A stretch of 64,000 nucleotides of DNA from Microvirga sp. BSC39 (GCF_000739015.1 NZ_JPUG01000076.1:1-64000), one strand, 5' to 3'; shown: positions 53,099-62,084, counted from the stretch's first letter. Numbers and translations are program-made. The notes: generated by a model from the sequence alone, not told the origin.

Positions 53099-54043
53099 TT
53101 ACCTTCTCGCGAACGCGTCCGTCGCTTCGATGAGATGATGCGTGATGCCGGGCTCGCTCACCGCGTGACCGGCATCCGGCACCATGATGAACTGCGCCTC
53201 GGGCCAGGCCTTGTGCAGGTCCCATGCTGTCTTGGGTGGCGTGGCGATGTCGTAACGGCCCTGGATGATCACGCCTGGGATGCCTTTCAGGCGATGGGCA
53301 TTCCGGATGAGCTGCCCCTCCTCGAACCAGCCCTCGTTGACGAAGTAGTGGTTCTCGATCCGGGCGAACGCGATGGCATAGTGCTCGTCGCCGAACTGGT
53401 CGCTGTATTCCTGATTGTGCAGCAACGTGATCGTCTCGCCCTCCCACAGGCTCCAGGCGCGTGCAGCTTTCGCCTGGACGGCCGGATCGGGATCAATCAG
53501 GCGCTTGCGGTAGGCTGCCATGAGGTCGCCGCGCTCTGCTTCAGGAATCGGGGCGAGGAAGCCTTCCCATTTGTCGGGGAAGAGCCACGAGGCGCCCTCC
53601 TGGTAATACCAGAGCAGCTCCGAACGGCGCAGGGTGAAGATCCCGCGCAGCACGAGCTCGGTGACCCGCTCAGGATGCGTTTCGGCATAAGCGAGCGCGA
53701 GCGTCGAACCCCAGGAGCCGCCGAACACCATCCACTTGTCCACACCGATCATCGCGCGCAGGCGCTCGATGTCGGCCACGAGATGCCAGGTGGTGTTGGC
53801 CTCCAGGCTGGCATAGGGCGTCGAGCGTCCGCACCCGCGCTGATCGAAGAGCAGGATGCGGTACTTGTCCGGATCGAAGAGCCTGCGCTGGGTCGGCGTG
53901 CAACCGCCGCCGGGGCCCCCATGCAGGAAAACCACGGGTTTGCCTTCCGGATTCCCGCACAATTCCCAATAGACCTGATGGCCGTCGCCCACATCGAGCA
54001 TGCCGGTCTCGTAGGGTTCTATTTCGGGGTAGAAGGTGCGCAT
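53099..54043 (-). CDS. pip: Prolyl aminopeptidase
   Basis: This 314-residue alpha/beta-hydrolase of peptidase family S33 removes N-terminal proline. Signatures are HQVYWELCGNPEGKPVVFLH, GGPGGGCTPTQRRLFDPDKY, FDQRGCGRSTPYASLEANTT, the nucleophile elbow GGSWGSTLALAYAETHPERV and the acid/histidine regions GRYDIATPPKTAWDL and PDAGHAVSEPGI. It fits the PIP family in length. It is monocistronic, convergent with bdhA. Confidence 0.94.
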   Translation of the reverse strand: MRTFYPEIEPYETGMLDVGDGHQVYWELCGNPEGKPVVFLHGGPGGGCTPTQRRLFDPDKYRILLFDQRGCGRSTPYASLEANTTWHLVADIERLRAMIGVDKWMVFGGSWGSTLALAYAETHPERVTELVLRGIFTLRRSELLWYYQEGASWLFPDKWEGFLAPIPEAERGDLMAAYRKRLIDPDPAVQAKAARAWSLWEGETITLLHNQEYSDQFGDEHYAIAFARIENHYFVNEGWFEEGQLIRNAHRLKGIPGVIIQGRYDIATPPKTAWDLHKAWPEAQFIMVPDAGHAVSEPGITHHLIEATDAFARR

Positions 54044-54146
54044 GGCTTAAGGGCTCCTGCAGAGAGAACACATCCATAGCCGGGGGAGCGGCCCCTGTCA
54101 GCATGGCGGATCGTTCCTGAGCCGGCTTCATACCCCTAGCGCGTCG

Positions 54147-54173
54147 TGCAACTGTCATATAGTTTTGCAACTG
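54147..54173. repeat. Direct repeat upstream of potD
   Basis: TGCAACTG occurs at 54147-54154 and 54166-54173, with starts 19 bp apart (about two helical turns), about 40-65 bp before the potD start. The spacing suits a dimeric regulator. No matching regulator gene is adjacent. Confidence 0.4.
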
Positions 54174-54213
54174 GGGAACATGGGTAAAAGCCCAACCACA
54201 CTGGAGGACGAGG

Positions 54214-55287
54214 ATGTTGACGAAACGCACCAGCCTGAAGCTGGCAATTGCTCTTGCGGCTCTCATGGTCGTCGGATCGGCACAAGCCGCCGAGAAGCTG
54301 CGGCTCCTGACCTGGTCGGGCTATGCGCCGGCCGATGTCGTGGCGCAGTTCACGAAGGAGACGGGCATCGAGGTCGAGGTGACGACCTCGAACAACGAGG
54401 AGATGATCTCCAAGCTGCGCGCCACGCAAGGGGCAGGCTTCGATCTCGCCCAGCCGAGCCAGGACCGCATCGCCGGCCCGCAGGCGGAGTTCGGCATCTA
54501 CAAGCCGCTCGACATGTCGAAGGTCAAGTCTGACCAGTTCATCGGCTCGATGCTGGAAGCGACCAAGAAGAACACCACGGTCGACGGCAAGGTCTACGGC
54601 GTCCCCCACATCTGGGGCACGGACGGTCTCGTGGTGAACACCAAGGCAGCACCCAAGGTCGCCGACTACAACGATCTCTGCGATCCCGCTCTCGCCGGCA
54701 AGACCAGCTTCCGCGCCAAGCGCCCGGCGCTGATCGCCTTCGCCTTCGCCAACGGCATGGATCCCTTCGCGGCCTATGGCGACGCGAAGGCTTATGCTGC
54801 CCTGATGGACAAGGTCGGGGCCAAGCTCGCCGAGTGCAAGAAGAACGTGAAGTTCTTCTGGGAAGGGTCCGATCAGCTCCTCAATGCCGTGCGCTCCGGC
54901 GAGATCGTTGCCGCCATGGCCTGGGATACGGGCGGATGGAAGCTCAACGCCGACAACCCGGACATGAAGTTCGTTGCACCGAAGTCCGGCGCGCTGGGCT
55001 GGGTCGACACCTTTGCGATCCCCGCCAAGGGCCGCAATGACGATGCCGCCTACAAGTGGATCAACTTCAACATGCGCCCGGAAATCGCCGCGAAGGTTGC
55101 GGCCGCTGCCGGCAACTTCACGGCCTCGAACGGCGCCGACAAGCTCATGGAAGGCAAGCTGAAGGATCAGTTCGCCGAGAGCTTCCCGAAGGCCGCCATT
55201 GACAACATCCGGTGGTATCCGGCCGTGCCGGCCGGCCTCGAGGAGATCGAAGGCAAGGTTCTCGACCGCCTGAAGGCCGGTTCGTAA
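54214..55287 (+). CDS. potD: Spermidine/putrescine-type ABC transporter substrate-binding protein
   Basis: The 357-residue periplasmic protein has a signal peptide (cut near GSAQA/AEK) and the PotD/PotF fold: LRLLTWSGYAPADVVAQFTK, TTSNNEEMISKLRATQGAGF, GVPHIWGTDGLVVNTKAAP and MAWDTGGWKLNADNPDMKFV. The ATG at 54214 has GGAGGACGAGG just before it. It is first in the potDABC order. Polyamine versus other amine substrates cannot be fixed from sequence. A strong hairpin follows its stop. Confidence 0.86.
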   Translation: MLTKRTSLKLAIALAALMVVGSAQAAEKLRLLTWSGYAPADVVAQFTKETGIEVEVTTSNNEEMISKLRATQGAGFDLAQPSQDRIAGPQAEFGIYKPLDMSKVKSDQFIGSMLEATKKNTTVDGKVYGVPHIWGTDGLVVNTKAAPKVADYNDLCDPALAGKTSFRAKRPALIAFAFANGMDPFAAYGDAKAYAALMDKVGAKLAECKKNVKFFWEGSDQLLNAVRSGEIVAAMAWDTGGWKLNADNPDMKFVAPKSGALGWVDTFAIPAKGRNDDAAYKWINFNMRPEIAAKVAAAAGNFTASNGADKLMEGKLKDQFAESFPKAAIDNIRWYPAVPAGLEEIEGKVLDRLKAGS

Positions 55288-55306
55288 AACCTCATCGTGA
55301 TGGTTC

Positions 55307-55336
55307 GTCGTCCCCCAGCTCACGCTGGGGGACGAC
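55307..55336 (+). terminator. Intra-operon hairpin between potD and potA
   Basis: GTCGTCCCCCAGC and GCTGGGGGACGAC form a perfect 13-bp stem with a TCAC loop, 19 bp after the potD stop and 19 bp before the potA start. It has no T-run. It probably stabilises or trims the potD message so that the binding protein is made in excess. Confidence 0.6.
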
Positions 55337-55355
55337 TCTTTGTATCGGCAGCGTC

Positions 55356-56438
55356 ATGGCCTCTTCCACCGATCTCGACATCGTCAACGTCACCAAGCGC
55401 TTCGGCTCGCATGCCGCTGTCGATGACGTGAGTTTCAGCGTCGCCCCCGGCGAGTTCTTCTCGATCCTCGGACCCTCCGGCTGCGGCAAGACCACCCTGA
55501 TGCGCATGATCGCCGGATTCGAGCATCCGACGAGCGGAGACATCCGCATACGCGGAAAATCGATGATCGGCGTTCCGGCCAACAAGCGCCCGGTCAACAT
55601 GGTGTTCCAGAGCCTCGCTCTCTTCCCCATGATGACCGTCGGCGAGAATGTCGCCTATGGGCTCACCTGCCGGGGCGTCTCCCGAGCGGAAGCCGAGGAG
55701 CGCGCAGGCCGCATGCTGGAGCGCGTCGGCCTCAAAGGGTTCGGCGAACGCCGCGTGACGGCCCTGTCCGGCGGTCAGCGGCAGCGCGTGGCGATTGCCC
55801 GCTGCCTCGTGCTGGAGCCGACCCTCGTGCTCCTCGACGAACCCCTCGGCGCTCTCGATCTCAAGCTGCGCGAGCACATGAAGATCGAACTCAAGCAGCT
55901 GCAGGGCACCTTCAACACCACCTTTGCCTACATCACGCACGATCAGTCCGAAGCGCTCGTCATGTCGGACCGCATCGCTGTGATGAACCAGGGGAAGTTC
56001 GAGCAGGTGGGGAGCCCGCGTGAGCTCTACCACAATCCCGCGACGCCCTTCGTCGCGAGCTTCGTCGGCGAGACGAACCGCCTGCAGGGCGAGGCGGCAG
56101 CCGCTTCCAACGGCGCAATCGCGGTGCGGCTGCCCTCTGGTGCGATTGTGCAGGGGCAGGGGAGCGGGGCCGCGCAGGCTCTCGCCTTCGTGCGCCCCGA
56201 GGCCGTGGCGCTCGCGCAGGACCCCGCGTCCCTGGGCAACCTCCCCAATCGCTTCGAGGGGCGCGTGTCGGCGGTGCTCTTCGACGGTGCCGCGTCGAGC
56301 CTGCTGATCGACACCACAGGTTTCGAGCAGCCGGTGCGCGCCGTGCTGCCGCAGGCGGGGCCGCTCGTCGGCATCCAGGTCGGAGCGCCTGTCCACGTGG
56401 GCTGGACGGCGGATGCCATGAAGGTCTTCGCCGCATGA
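55356..56438 (+). CDS. potA: Spermidine/putrescine-type ABC transporter, ATP-binding protein
   Basis: The 360-residue ATPase has Walker A GPSGCGKTTLMRMIAG, Q-loop MVFQSLALFPMMTV, signature LSGGQRQRVAIAR, Walker B LVLLDEPLGALDLK and H-loop ITHDQSEAL. A C-terminal TOBE-like domain follows (about 270-355). The ATG at 55356 is chosen because upstream in-frame sequence runs through the potD-potA hairpin. It overlaps potB by 4 bp. Confidence 0.9.
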   Translation: MASSTDLDIVNVTKRFGSHAAVDDVSFSVAPGEFFSILGPSGCGKTTLMRMIAGFEHPTSGDIRIRGKSMIGVPANKRPVNMVFQSLALFPMMTVGENVAYGLTCRGVSRAEAEERAGRMLERVGLKGFGERRVTALSGGQRQRVAIARCLVLEPTLVLLDEPLGALDLKLREHMKIELKQLQGTFNTTFAYITHDQSEALVMSDRIAVMNQGKFEQVGSPRELYHNPATPFVASFVGETNRLQGEAAAASNGAIAVRLPSGAIVQGQGSGAAQALAFVRPEAVALAQDPASLGNLPNRFEGRVSAVLFDGAASSLLIDTTGFEQPVRAVLPQAGPLVGIQVGAPVHVGWTADAMKVFAA

Positions 56439-57304
56439 TCGCGAAGCAGGCCTCACGCCTCACGCTCTTCCTTCTGCTCGCTCCCGCCATCCTGTGGCTC
56501 GGGCTTCTCATCGTGCTGCCGCATGTGGAGATCCTCGTCCTCTCCTTCAGCGAGCGGGTCGCGCCGCGGGTCTATGCCTTTGGGTTCGGCAACTATCTCG
56601 AGTTCTTCACCGAGCCGCTCTATTGGCGCACCTTCGCGCGCACGGCGTTCATGTCGATCCTGGTGACGGCGCTCACACTGGTGCTCGCCTTTCCCATCGC
56701 GCTCTACATCGCCCGCGTGGCGCAAGGCCGCCTCAAGGCCATGCTGCTGCTGCTGTGCCTCTTGCCGTTCTGGGTTTCGGAGCTGGTGCGCACGTTGGGC
56801 TGGATGATCCTGCTGCGCGAGACGGGCGTGATCTCCTACGCGCTGCGTTCCATCGGTCTTGCAGGTCAGCCGGTGGAGCTACTCTACAACGACGGCGCGG
56901 TCATTCTCGGCCTCGTCTATGGCGGCCTGCTGTTCATGATCGTGCCGCTTGCCAATGCGCTGGAGAGCCTGGAGCCTGCGGTCGTGGAGGCCGGCTACGA
57001 TCTCGGCGGCAGCCGCTGGACCGTGCTGCGCCGCATCGTCATTCCCCATGCCATGCCGGGCATCGTGGCGGGCTGCATCATCGTGTTCATGCTCACCGTC
57101 GGCAACTTCGCCACGCCGGTGCTGCTCGGGGGCAAGAACGGGCTGTGGTTCACCGAGCAGATCTATGCGCAGTTCATCACGCGCTTCAACTGGCCACAGG
57201 GTGCCGCCTTCGGCATGCTGCTCCTGCTGCTCTCCTCGGCCATCGTGTGGCTGGGCCTGCGCCTCACCGGCCAGAGCCTCGGCACCACCCTGAAGCAGGC
57301 ATGA
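56435..57304 (+). CDS. potB: Spermidine/putrescine-type ABC transporter permease (PotB-like)
   Basis: The 289-residue inner-membrane protein has about six transmembrane segments. The conserved cytoplasmic loop is ESLEPAVVEAGYDLGGSRWT with RRIVIPHAMPGIVAGCIIVF, the EAA motif that contacts PotA. It overlaps potA by 4 bp. It is one half of the channel with PotC. Confidence 0.9.
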   Translation: MIAKQASRLTLFLLLAPAILWLGLLIVLPHVEILVLSFSERVAPRVYAFGFGNYLEFFTEPLYWRTFARTAFMSILVTALTLVLAFPIALYIARVAQGRLKAMLLLLCLLPFWVSELVRTLGWMILLRETGVISYALRSIGLAGQPVELLYNDGAVILGLVYGGLLFMIVPLANALESLEPAVVEAGYDLGGSRWTVLRRIVIPHAMPGIVAGCIIVFMLTVGNFATPVLLGGKNGLWFTEQIYAQFITRFNWPQGAAFGMLLLLLSSAIVWLGLRLTGQSLGTTLKQA

Positions 57305-57308
57305 CGCC

Positions 57309-58148
57309 ATGAACCGCCCATCCATCACATGGAAGCTCTACATCGCGGCGTTCTACCTGTTCCTGTTCGCGCCGCTGCTCGTCGTGGCGATCTTCGCCTT
57401 CAACGCGAGCCTGTTCCCGTCCCCGCCGTGGCGCGGCTTCACCCTGGAGTGGTTCACCGGATCCGGTACTGTCGTCGGCAAGCCGGGCGTGCTGGCGGAC
57501 CCGATCTGGCTGGAGAGCATCGGCAACAGCTTCAAGGTCGCCATCCCTGTGGCGCTGCTCGCCGTGCTTCTCGGCACGGTGAATGCCTGGGTGCTGGAGC
57601 GGGCCGAGTTTCGCGGCAAGACCTTCGTGGCCATGATGATGCTCTGGCCGCTCGTCATTCCTGGCGTGGTGCTCGGCATCTCGATCCTGGCCTTCTTTTC
57701 GCGGGTGACGAACGGGCTCGAGGACTGGCTTCAGACCGATCTCGATTTTCTGCGTCCCGGCCTGCCGCTGGTGGTGCTGGGCCAGCTCTCCTTCATCCTC
57801 ACCATCGCGACGCTCATCATCGCCGCGCGCCTGCGCAAGTTCGACCGCTCGCTGGAGGAAGCCGCCTTCGATCTCGGCGCCAGCCGCGCAAGAGTCCTGA
57901 GAACGGTGACACTGCCTTTCTTAAGTCCCGCGCTCATCGGCGCAGGCCTCGTGGCGCTGCTGATGTCGTTTGAGAACTTCAACACCACACTGATGCTGGT
58001 GGGCTCCGAGGCGCCGCTGCCAATTGCCATGTACGGCCAGATGCGCGAGGGCGCATCGCCTGCGATCAACGCGGTCAGCCTGCTGCTCATGCTCGGCGTC
58101 GGCGGCATCGCGAGCGTGTTCGCGCTCACCTCGAAGGCGGAGCGGTAG
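57309..58148 (+). CDS. potC: Spermidine/putrescine-type ABC transporter permease (PotC-like)
   Basis: The 279-residue permease has six or so transmembrane segments and the EAA loop SLEEAAFDLGASRARVLRTV followed by TLPFLSPALIGAGLVALLMS. The FNASLFPSPPWRGFTLEWF segment near the N-terminus is typical of PotC. It starts 4 bp after potB and is the last gene of the operon. A composite repeat follows. Confidence 0.9.
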   Translation: MNRPSITWKLYIAAFYLFLFAPLLVVAIFAFNASLFPSPPWRGFTLEWFTGSGTVVGKPGVLADPIWLESIGNSFKVAIPVALLAVLLGTVNAWVLERAEFRGKTFVAMMMLWPLVIPGVVLGISILAFFSRVTNGLEDWLQTDLDFLRPGLPLVVLGQLSFILTIATLIIAARLRKFDRSLEEAAFDLGASRARVLRTVTLPFLSPALIGAGLVALLMSFENFNTTLMLVGSEAPLPIAMYGQMREGASPAINAVSLLLMLGVGGIASVFALTSKAER

Positions 58149-58158
58149 GTTCCTTACT

Positions 58159-58400
58159 TCGTCGTCCCGGACGCAGCGCAGATCCGGGACTGGGCAAACC
58201 AGCCTACACTGTCATCCCGGGGCGGCGCAGCAGAGCCCGGGATCCATAACCGCTAACGAGGCAGAACGAGCCGTCACGCTGCCCGCCTTTTCTAAAGCGC
58301 CGTGTTTATGGATTCCCGCCTGCGCGGGGATGACGGCGGGGAGGTTTAGGTGCCTTATTCTGAAAGCGATCCCGGATCGGCTTCGCCGTCCGGGATGACC
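58159..58400. repeat. Composite nested palindromic repeat (family A), copy 2, inverted
   Basis: The outer ends are GTCGTCCCGGACGCAGCGCA and GCCGTCCGGGATGACC. The inner part starts ACTGTCATCCCGGGGCGGCG with ATCCATAACCGCTAACG, and later has TTTATGGATTCCCGCCTGCG and CGGGGATGAC. Read on the reverse strand, the order and most of the outer sequence match 52839-53084. It lies between convergent potC and the dipeptidase gene. Confidence 0.85.
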
Positions 58401-58425
58401 ATCCAACGACCATGACCTATCCGCC

Positions 58426-59493
58426 TCACTCTCCCCAGGTGCGCTCCAGAACGTTCACCCAGTTCTCGTAGCAGACCTTGCGCAGGGTGGCCTCGTCGTA
58501 GCCGTGGCGGCGCATGGCGTCGACGAGGCGGGGCAGGCCGCGCACATCGCCGATCTCGGCGGGAATCGTCGCGCCGTCGAAGTCAGAGCCCAGGCCCACG
58601 CCGTCCACACCCACCTTCTCGATCAGGTGGTCCATGTGGCGGATCATCTCCTCCAGGGGCGTGTCGTCGTTGCGCATGCCGTCCGGGCGGATGAAGGAAG
58701 TGGCGAAGTTGACGCCCACCATGCCGCGGCTCTCGCGGATCGCGCCGAGCTGCTTGTCCGTGAGGTTGCGTGAATGCTTGCAGATTTCCCAGGCATTGGA
58801 GTGGGTCGCGACGAGCGGTGCGTCGGAGAGACGGGCCACGTCCCAGAAGCCCTTCTCGTTCAGGTGCGAGAGGTCGATCATGATCTTGAGGCGATTGCAG
58901 GCGCGCACCAGCTCGATGCCGCGATCGGTGAGGCCCGGGCCGGTATCCGGCGTCGAGGGATAGCGGAACGGCACGCCGTGGCCGAAGATGTTCGGGCGGC
59001 TCCAGACCGGACCGATGGAGCGCAGGCCGCTCTCGTAGAGAACGTCGAGCATGTAGAGATCGGGGTCGATGCCCTCGGCACCCTCGATGTGCAGGATCGC
59101 CGCGAGCTTGCCGGTATCGATGCAGTGGCGGATGTCGGCCGCATTGCGGCAGATCTTCACCTCGCCCTTCGAGGCGCGCTCGATGCGCATGAGCAACGCA
59201 GCCATGTGCACCGTCACCTGCTGGCTCGTAGGGAGCGGGAGCGGCGAAGAGAGGGGCACATCGTACTGCGCCTGGGCCATCAGCTCATCCACGTCGACGC
59301 CCACGCTCTCGGACGGCACATAGACGGCGAAGAACCCGCCGACGAAGCCCCCCTGCCTCATGCGCGGCCAGTCGAGGTGGCCGATATTGTCGCCTTCCAG
59401 GAAAGCCTGCTCGGGCTGAATCTTGCCGCGCATCAGGCGCAGCAGCACGTCGTTGTGACCATCGAAGACAGGCATCGGAGTGGAGCGGGACAT
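58426..59493 (-). CDS. Membrane dipeptidase (peptidase family M19)
   Basis: The 355-residue zinc enzyme has the ligand pattern of renal-type dipeptidases: VFDGHNDVLLRL (HxD), LHIEGAEGIDPD (bridging Glu), IDLSHLNEKGFWDVARL and VATHSNAWEICKHSRNLTDK (both histidines), and GLGSDFDG. It hydrolyses dipeptides, including some with D-residues. There is no signal peptide, so it is likely cytoplasmic. It lies 37 bp after the opp ATPase on the same strand, so it is probably the last gene of the peptide-uptake operon. Confidence 0.92.
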   Translation of the reverse strand: MSRSTPMPVFDGHNDVLLRLMRGKIQPEQAFLEGDNIGHLDWPRMRQGGFVGGFFAVYVPSESVGVDVDELMAQAQYDVPLSSPLPLPTSQQVTVHMAALLMRIERASKGEVKICRNAADIRHCIDTGKLAAILHIEGAEGIDPDLYMLDVLYESGLRSIGPVWSRPNIFGHGVPFRYPSTPDTGPGLTDRGIELVRACNRLKIMIDLSHLNEKGFWDVARLSDAPLVATHSNAWEICKHSRNLTDKQLGAIRESRGMVGVNFATSFIRPDGMRNDDTPLEEMIRHMDHLIEKVGVDGVGLGSDFDGATIPAEIGDVRGLPRLVDAMRRHGYDEATLRKVCYENWVNVLERTWGE

Positions 59494-59530
59494 CGTTTCA
59501 CATCAAAATGAGTGGCGGAAAAACGGTATT

Positions 59531-60310
59531 TTAAGCGGCAGGAGCCTGGGCCGGTTGCGGGGCAACCCGCGTGAAGCCCTGGCTCGCCTGGATCAGGGAC
59601 TGCGTATAATCGTTCGAGGCTGCACCCGAGCGCAGGGCAGCGGCTGTCGTCTCCTCGACGGCTTCGCCATGCTGCATGACGAGCAGGCGTTCGCACAAGT
59701 GGGCCACGACGGCGAGATCGTGGCTGACCAGGATGTAGGTCAACCCCAAGCGCCGGCGCAGGTCGTCGAGCAGATTCAGGATTTCGGCCTGCACCGAGGC
59801 ATCGAGCGCCGAGGTCGGCTCGTCGAGCAGCAGCACCTTGGGGCGCAGGATCAGCGCCCGGGCAATGGCGATGCGCTGGCGCTGGCCCCCCGAGAGCTGA
59901 TGCGGATAGCGGAAGCGGAAGGAGGGGCCGAGGCCCACTTCCTTCAGGGCCTGGAGGATGCGCGCCTCCGCATCCTTCTCGCCATGGATCGCGAGCGGCT
60001 CGGAGAGCGTGCGGTCAACCGTGTGGCGCGGGTGCAGCGAGGCATAAGGGTCCTGAAACACCATCTGGACCGTGCGGTAGAAGGCCTTGCCCCGCGGCGT
60101 GGTGACAGCATTGCCATCGACGCTCACGCGACCGCTGGTGATCGGCGCGAGGCCGCATATGGCGCGCAGCACCGTCGACTTGCCGGAGCCGGATTCACCG
60201 ACGAGGCCGTAGGCCGCACCCTGCTCCACGTGGAAGCTTACGTTCTTGACGGCCTCGACCCGAAGACGGCCCGTGCCGAATACGACGTTGAGGTTTTGAA
60301 TATCGAGCAT
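59531..60310 (-). CDS. oppF: Oligopeptide/dipeptide ABC transporter, ATP-binding protein (OppF/DppF-like)
   Basis: The 259-residue ATPase starts at the ATG at 60308-60310, 2 bp after the oppD stop. Motifs are GESGSGKSTVLRAIC (Walker A), VFQDPYASLHPRHTVDRTLS, LSGGQRQRIAIARALIL (signature) and VLLLDEPTSALD (Walker B). The Q-loop FQDPYASL is characteristic of the OppF/DppF group. It pairs with the OppD-like ATPase as the second nucleotide-binding half. The dipeptidase follows. Confidence 0.88.
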   Translation of the reverse strand: MLDIQNLNVVFGTGRLRVEAVKNVSFHVEQGAAYGLVGESGSGKSTVLRAICGLAPITSGRVSVDGNAVTTPRGKAFYRTVQMVFQDPYASLHPRHTVDRTLSEPLAIHGEKDAEARILQALKEVGLGPSFRFRYPHQLSGGQRQRIAIARALILRPKVLLLDEPTSALDASVQAEILNLLDDLRRRLGLTYILVSHDLAVVAHLCERLLVMQHGEAVEETTAAALRSGAASNDYTQSLIQASQGFTRVAPQPAQAPAA

Positions 60311-60312
60311 CG

Positions 60313-61149
60313 TTAGAGCGCCCATGCGGGATCGCGGTTCAGGGTCGGCAGCGGACGGACGTCGTTCGCCAATGTCGGCAGGCAGCGCATCAAACCTTGC
60401 GTGTAGGGGTGCTGCGCTTCGCGAAGGTTCTTCGCCTCCAACTCCTCGACCACCCGCCCCGCATACATCACCAGCACCCGGTCGCAGAAGGAGGAGACGA
60501 GCTTGAGATCATGCGAGATGAAGATCAGGCCCATGCCCCGCTCCGAGACGAGCTCGTCGAGAATGCGCAGCACCTCCATGGATACCGTCACGTCGAGCGC
60601 CGAGGTCGGCTCGTCGGCGATGAGCAGGTCCGGATCGGTGACGAGCATCATGGCGATCATAGCGCGCTGCCCCATGCCGCCGGAGACCTCATGCGGGTAG
60701 AGCGAAAACACGCGGCCGGGATCGCGCATCTTCACGGCTTCCAGCATGGCGAGCGCCCTGTCGCGCGCCTCCGCCTTGCGGGCTCTGGCATGAGCCCGAT
60801 AAGCCTCGATGATCTGATCGCCGATGGTCATGACCGGGTTCAGCGAGTATTTCGGATCCTGCATGACCATGCTGATCCGCCCGCCGCGCAAGGTGCGCAG
60901 TGTCTTCTTCGAGGCGGTCTGCAAGTCGATCCCGTCGAAGGCAAGGCGCTTGGCCGTCACTTCGCCGGGGGGAGGGGTGAGGCCGAGAATGGCGCGCCCG
61001 GTCTGCGACTTGCCGGAGCCCGACTCGCCCACGATGCCGAGGCGTTCACGGCCGAGCTGAAAGGACACGCCACGCACGGCTTCCACAGTGCCGGTGCGCA
61101 GATGAAAGCGCACGCGCAGGTCTTCAACGTCGAGAAGCGGCTTCGTCAT
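60313..61149 (-). CDS. oppD: Oligopeptide/dipeptide ABC transporter, ATP-binding protein (OppD/DppD-like)
   Basis: The 278-residue ATPase begins MTKPLLDVEDLRVRFHLRTG at the ATG at 61147-61149. It has GESGSGKSQTGRAIL (Walker A), MVMQDPKYSLNPVMTIGDQI (Q-loop), EVSGGMGQRAMIAMML (signature) and LLIADEPTSALDVTV (Walker B). The C-terminus is shorter than typical OppD and lacks the cysteine-rich tail seen in E. coli DppD, so the iron-sulfur-like site is absent. It overlaps oppC by 4 bp. Confidence 0.88.
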   Translation of the reverse strand: MTKPLLDVEDLRVRFHLRTGTVEAVRGVSFQLGRERLGIVGESGSGKSQTGRAILGLTPPPGEVTAKRLAFDGIDLQTASKKTLRTLRGGRISMVMQDPKYSLNPVMTIGDQIIEAYRAHARARKAEARDRALAMLEAVKMRDPGRVFSLYPHEVSGGMGQRAMIAMMLVTDPDLLIADEPTSALDVTVSMEVLRILDELVSERGMGLIFISHDLKLVSSFCDRVLVMYAGRVVEELEAKNLREAQHPYTQGLMRCLPTLANDVRPLPTLNRDPAWAL

Positions 61150-62084
61150 TTGGCGGCCTTCGGGTCGAGAACATCGCGCAGGCCGTCGCCCAGCAGATTG
61201 AAGCCGAGGCTCACCACGAAGATCGCGATGCCCGGCATGGCGGCGACCCACCATTGATCGATGAGGTAGTTGCGGCCCGTGGCCACCATGGCGCCCCATT
61301 CCGGCATCGGTGGCTGTGCGCCGAGGCCAAGGAAGCCGAGGCCGGCCGCGGTCAGGATGATGCCGGCCATGTCGAGCGTCACGCGCACGATGAGCGAGGA
61401 GAGGCAGAGCGGCACCACATGGCCTAAGATGATGCGCGGCGTCGAGGCGCCCTGGAGTTTCACCGCCGCGATGAAATCGCTGTTGCGGATCATCAGGGTC
61501 TCGGCGCGGGCGATGCGGGCGTAAGGTGGCCAGGAGGTGATCGCGATAGCGATGATGGCGTTCTCGATGCCTGGCCCTAAGGCTGCCACGAAGGCGAGCG
61601 CCAGGATGAGGCGTGGGAAGGCCAGGAAGATGTCGGTGATGCGCATCAGCACCGTGTCGACCCAGCCGCCGAGATAGCCGGAGACGGTGCCCACAAGAAG
61701 GCCGATCGGCATTGCGATCAGGGCCACCAGGACGACCACGAAAAGCGTGATGCGTGAGCCGTGAATCACACGGGAGAAGATGTCCCGCGCCTGATCGTCC
61801 GTGCCGAACCAATAGGCCTCGCTCGGCGGCAGGAGGCGCTGCGTGCGAAGGTCTCCGCCGGCGACCGGCGAGTAGGGCGCAATGACATCGGCGAAGATCG
61901 CCACGAGGATCAGCAGAAGGACGATGCCGAGGCCGATGACGGCGAGCGGATTGCGGGAGAAGGCACGCCAGCCGAGATAGAAGCGGCCGAGCCGTGCCTG
62001 CCAGCGGGAATGCGGCTCCGGGGAGAGCAGCCAGGCACGCATGCCTGAAGGCTGGGAGGCCAGTGGAAGAGGGGCGCCGGTCAT
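61146..62084 (-). CDS. oppC: Oligopeptide/dipeptide ABC transporter permease (OppC/DppC-like)
   Basis: The 312-residue permease starts at the ATG at 62082-62084, which shares one base with the oppB stop. It has a soluble N-terminus of about 40 residues and then FSRNPLAVIGLGIVLLLILV, DDQARDIFSRVIHGSRITLF and the EAA loop SDFIAAVKLQGASTPRIILG. This is the standard OppC/DppC layout. Confidence 0.9.
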   Translation of the reverse strand: MTGAPLPLASQPSGMRAWLLSPEPHSRWQARLGRFYLGWRAFSRNPLAVIGLGIVLLLILVAIFADVIAPYSPVAGGDLRTQRLLPPSEAYWFGTDDQARDIFSRVIHGSRITLFVVVLVALIAMPIGLLVGTVSGYLGGWVDTVLMRITDIFLAFPRLILALAFVAALGPGIENAIIAIAITSWPPYARIARAETLMIRNSDFIAAVKLQGASTPRIILGHVVPLCLSSLIVRVTLDMAGIILTAAGLGFLGLGAQPPMPEWGAMVATGRNYLIDQWWVAAMPGIAIFVVSLGFNLLGDGLRDVLDPKAAK

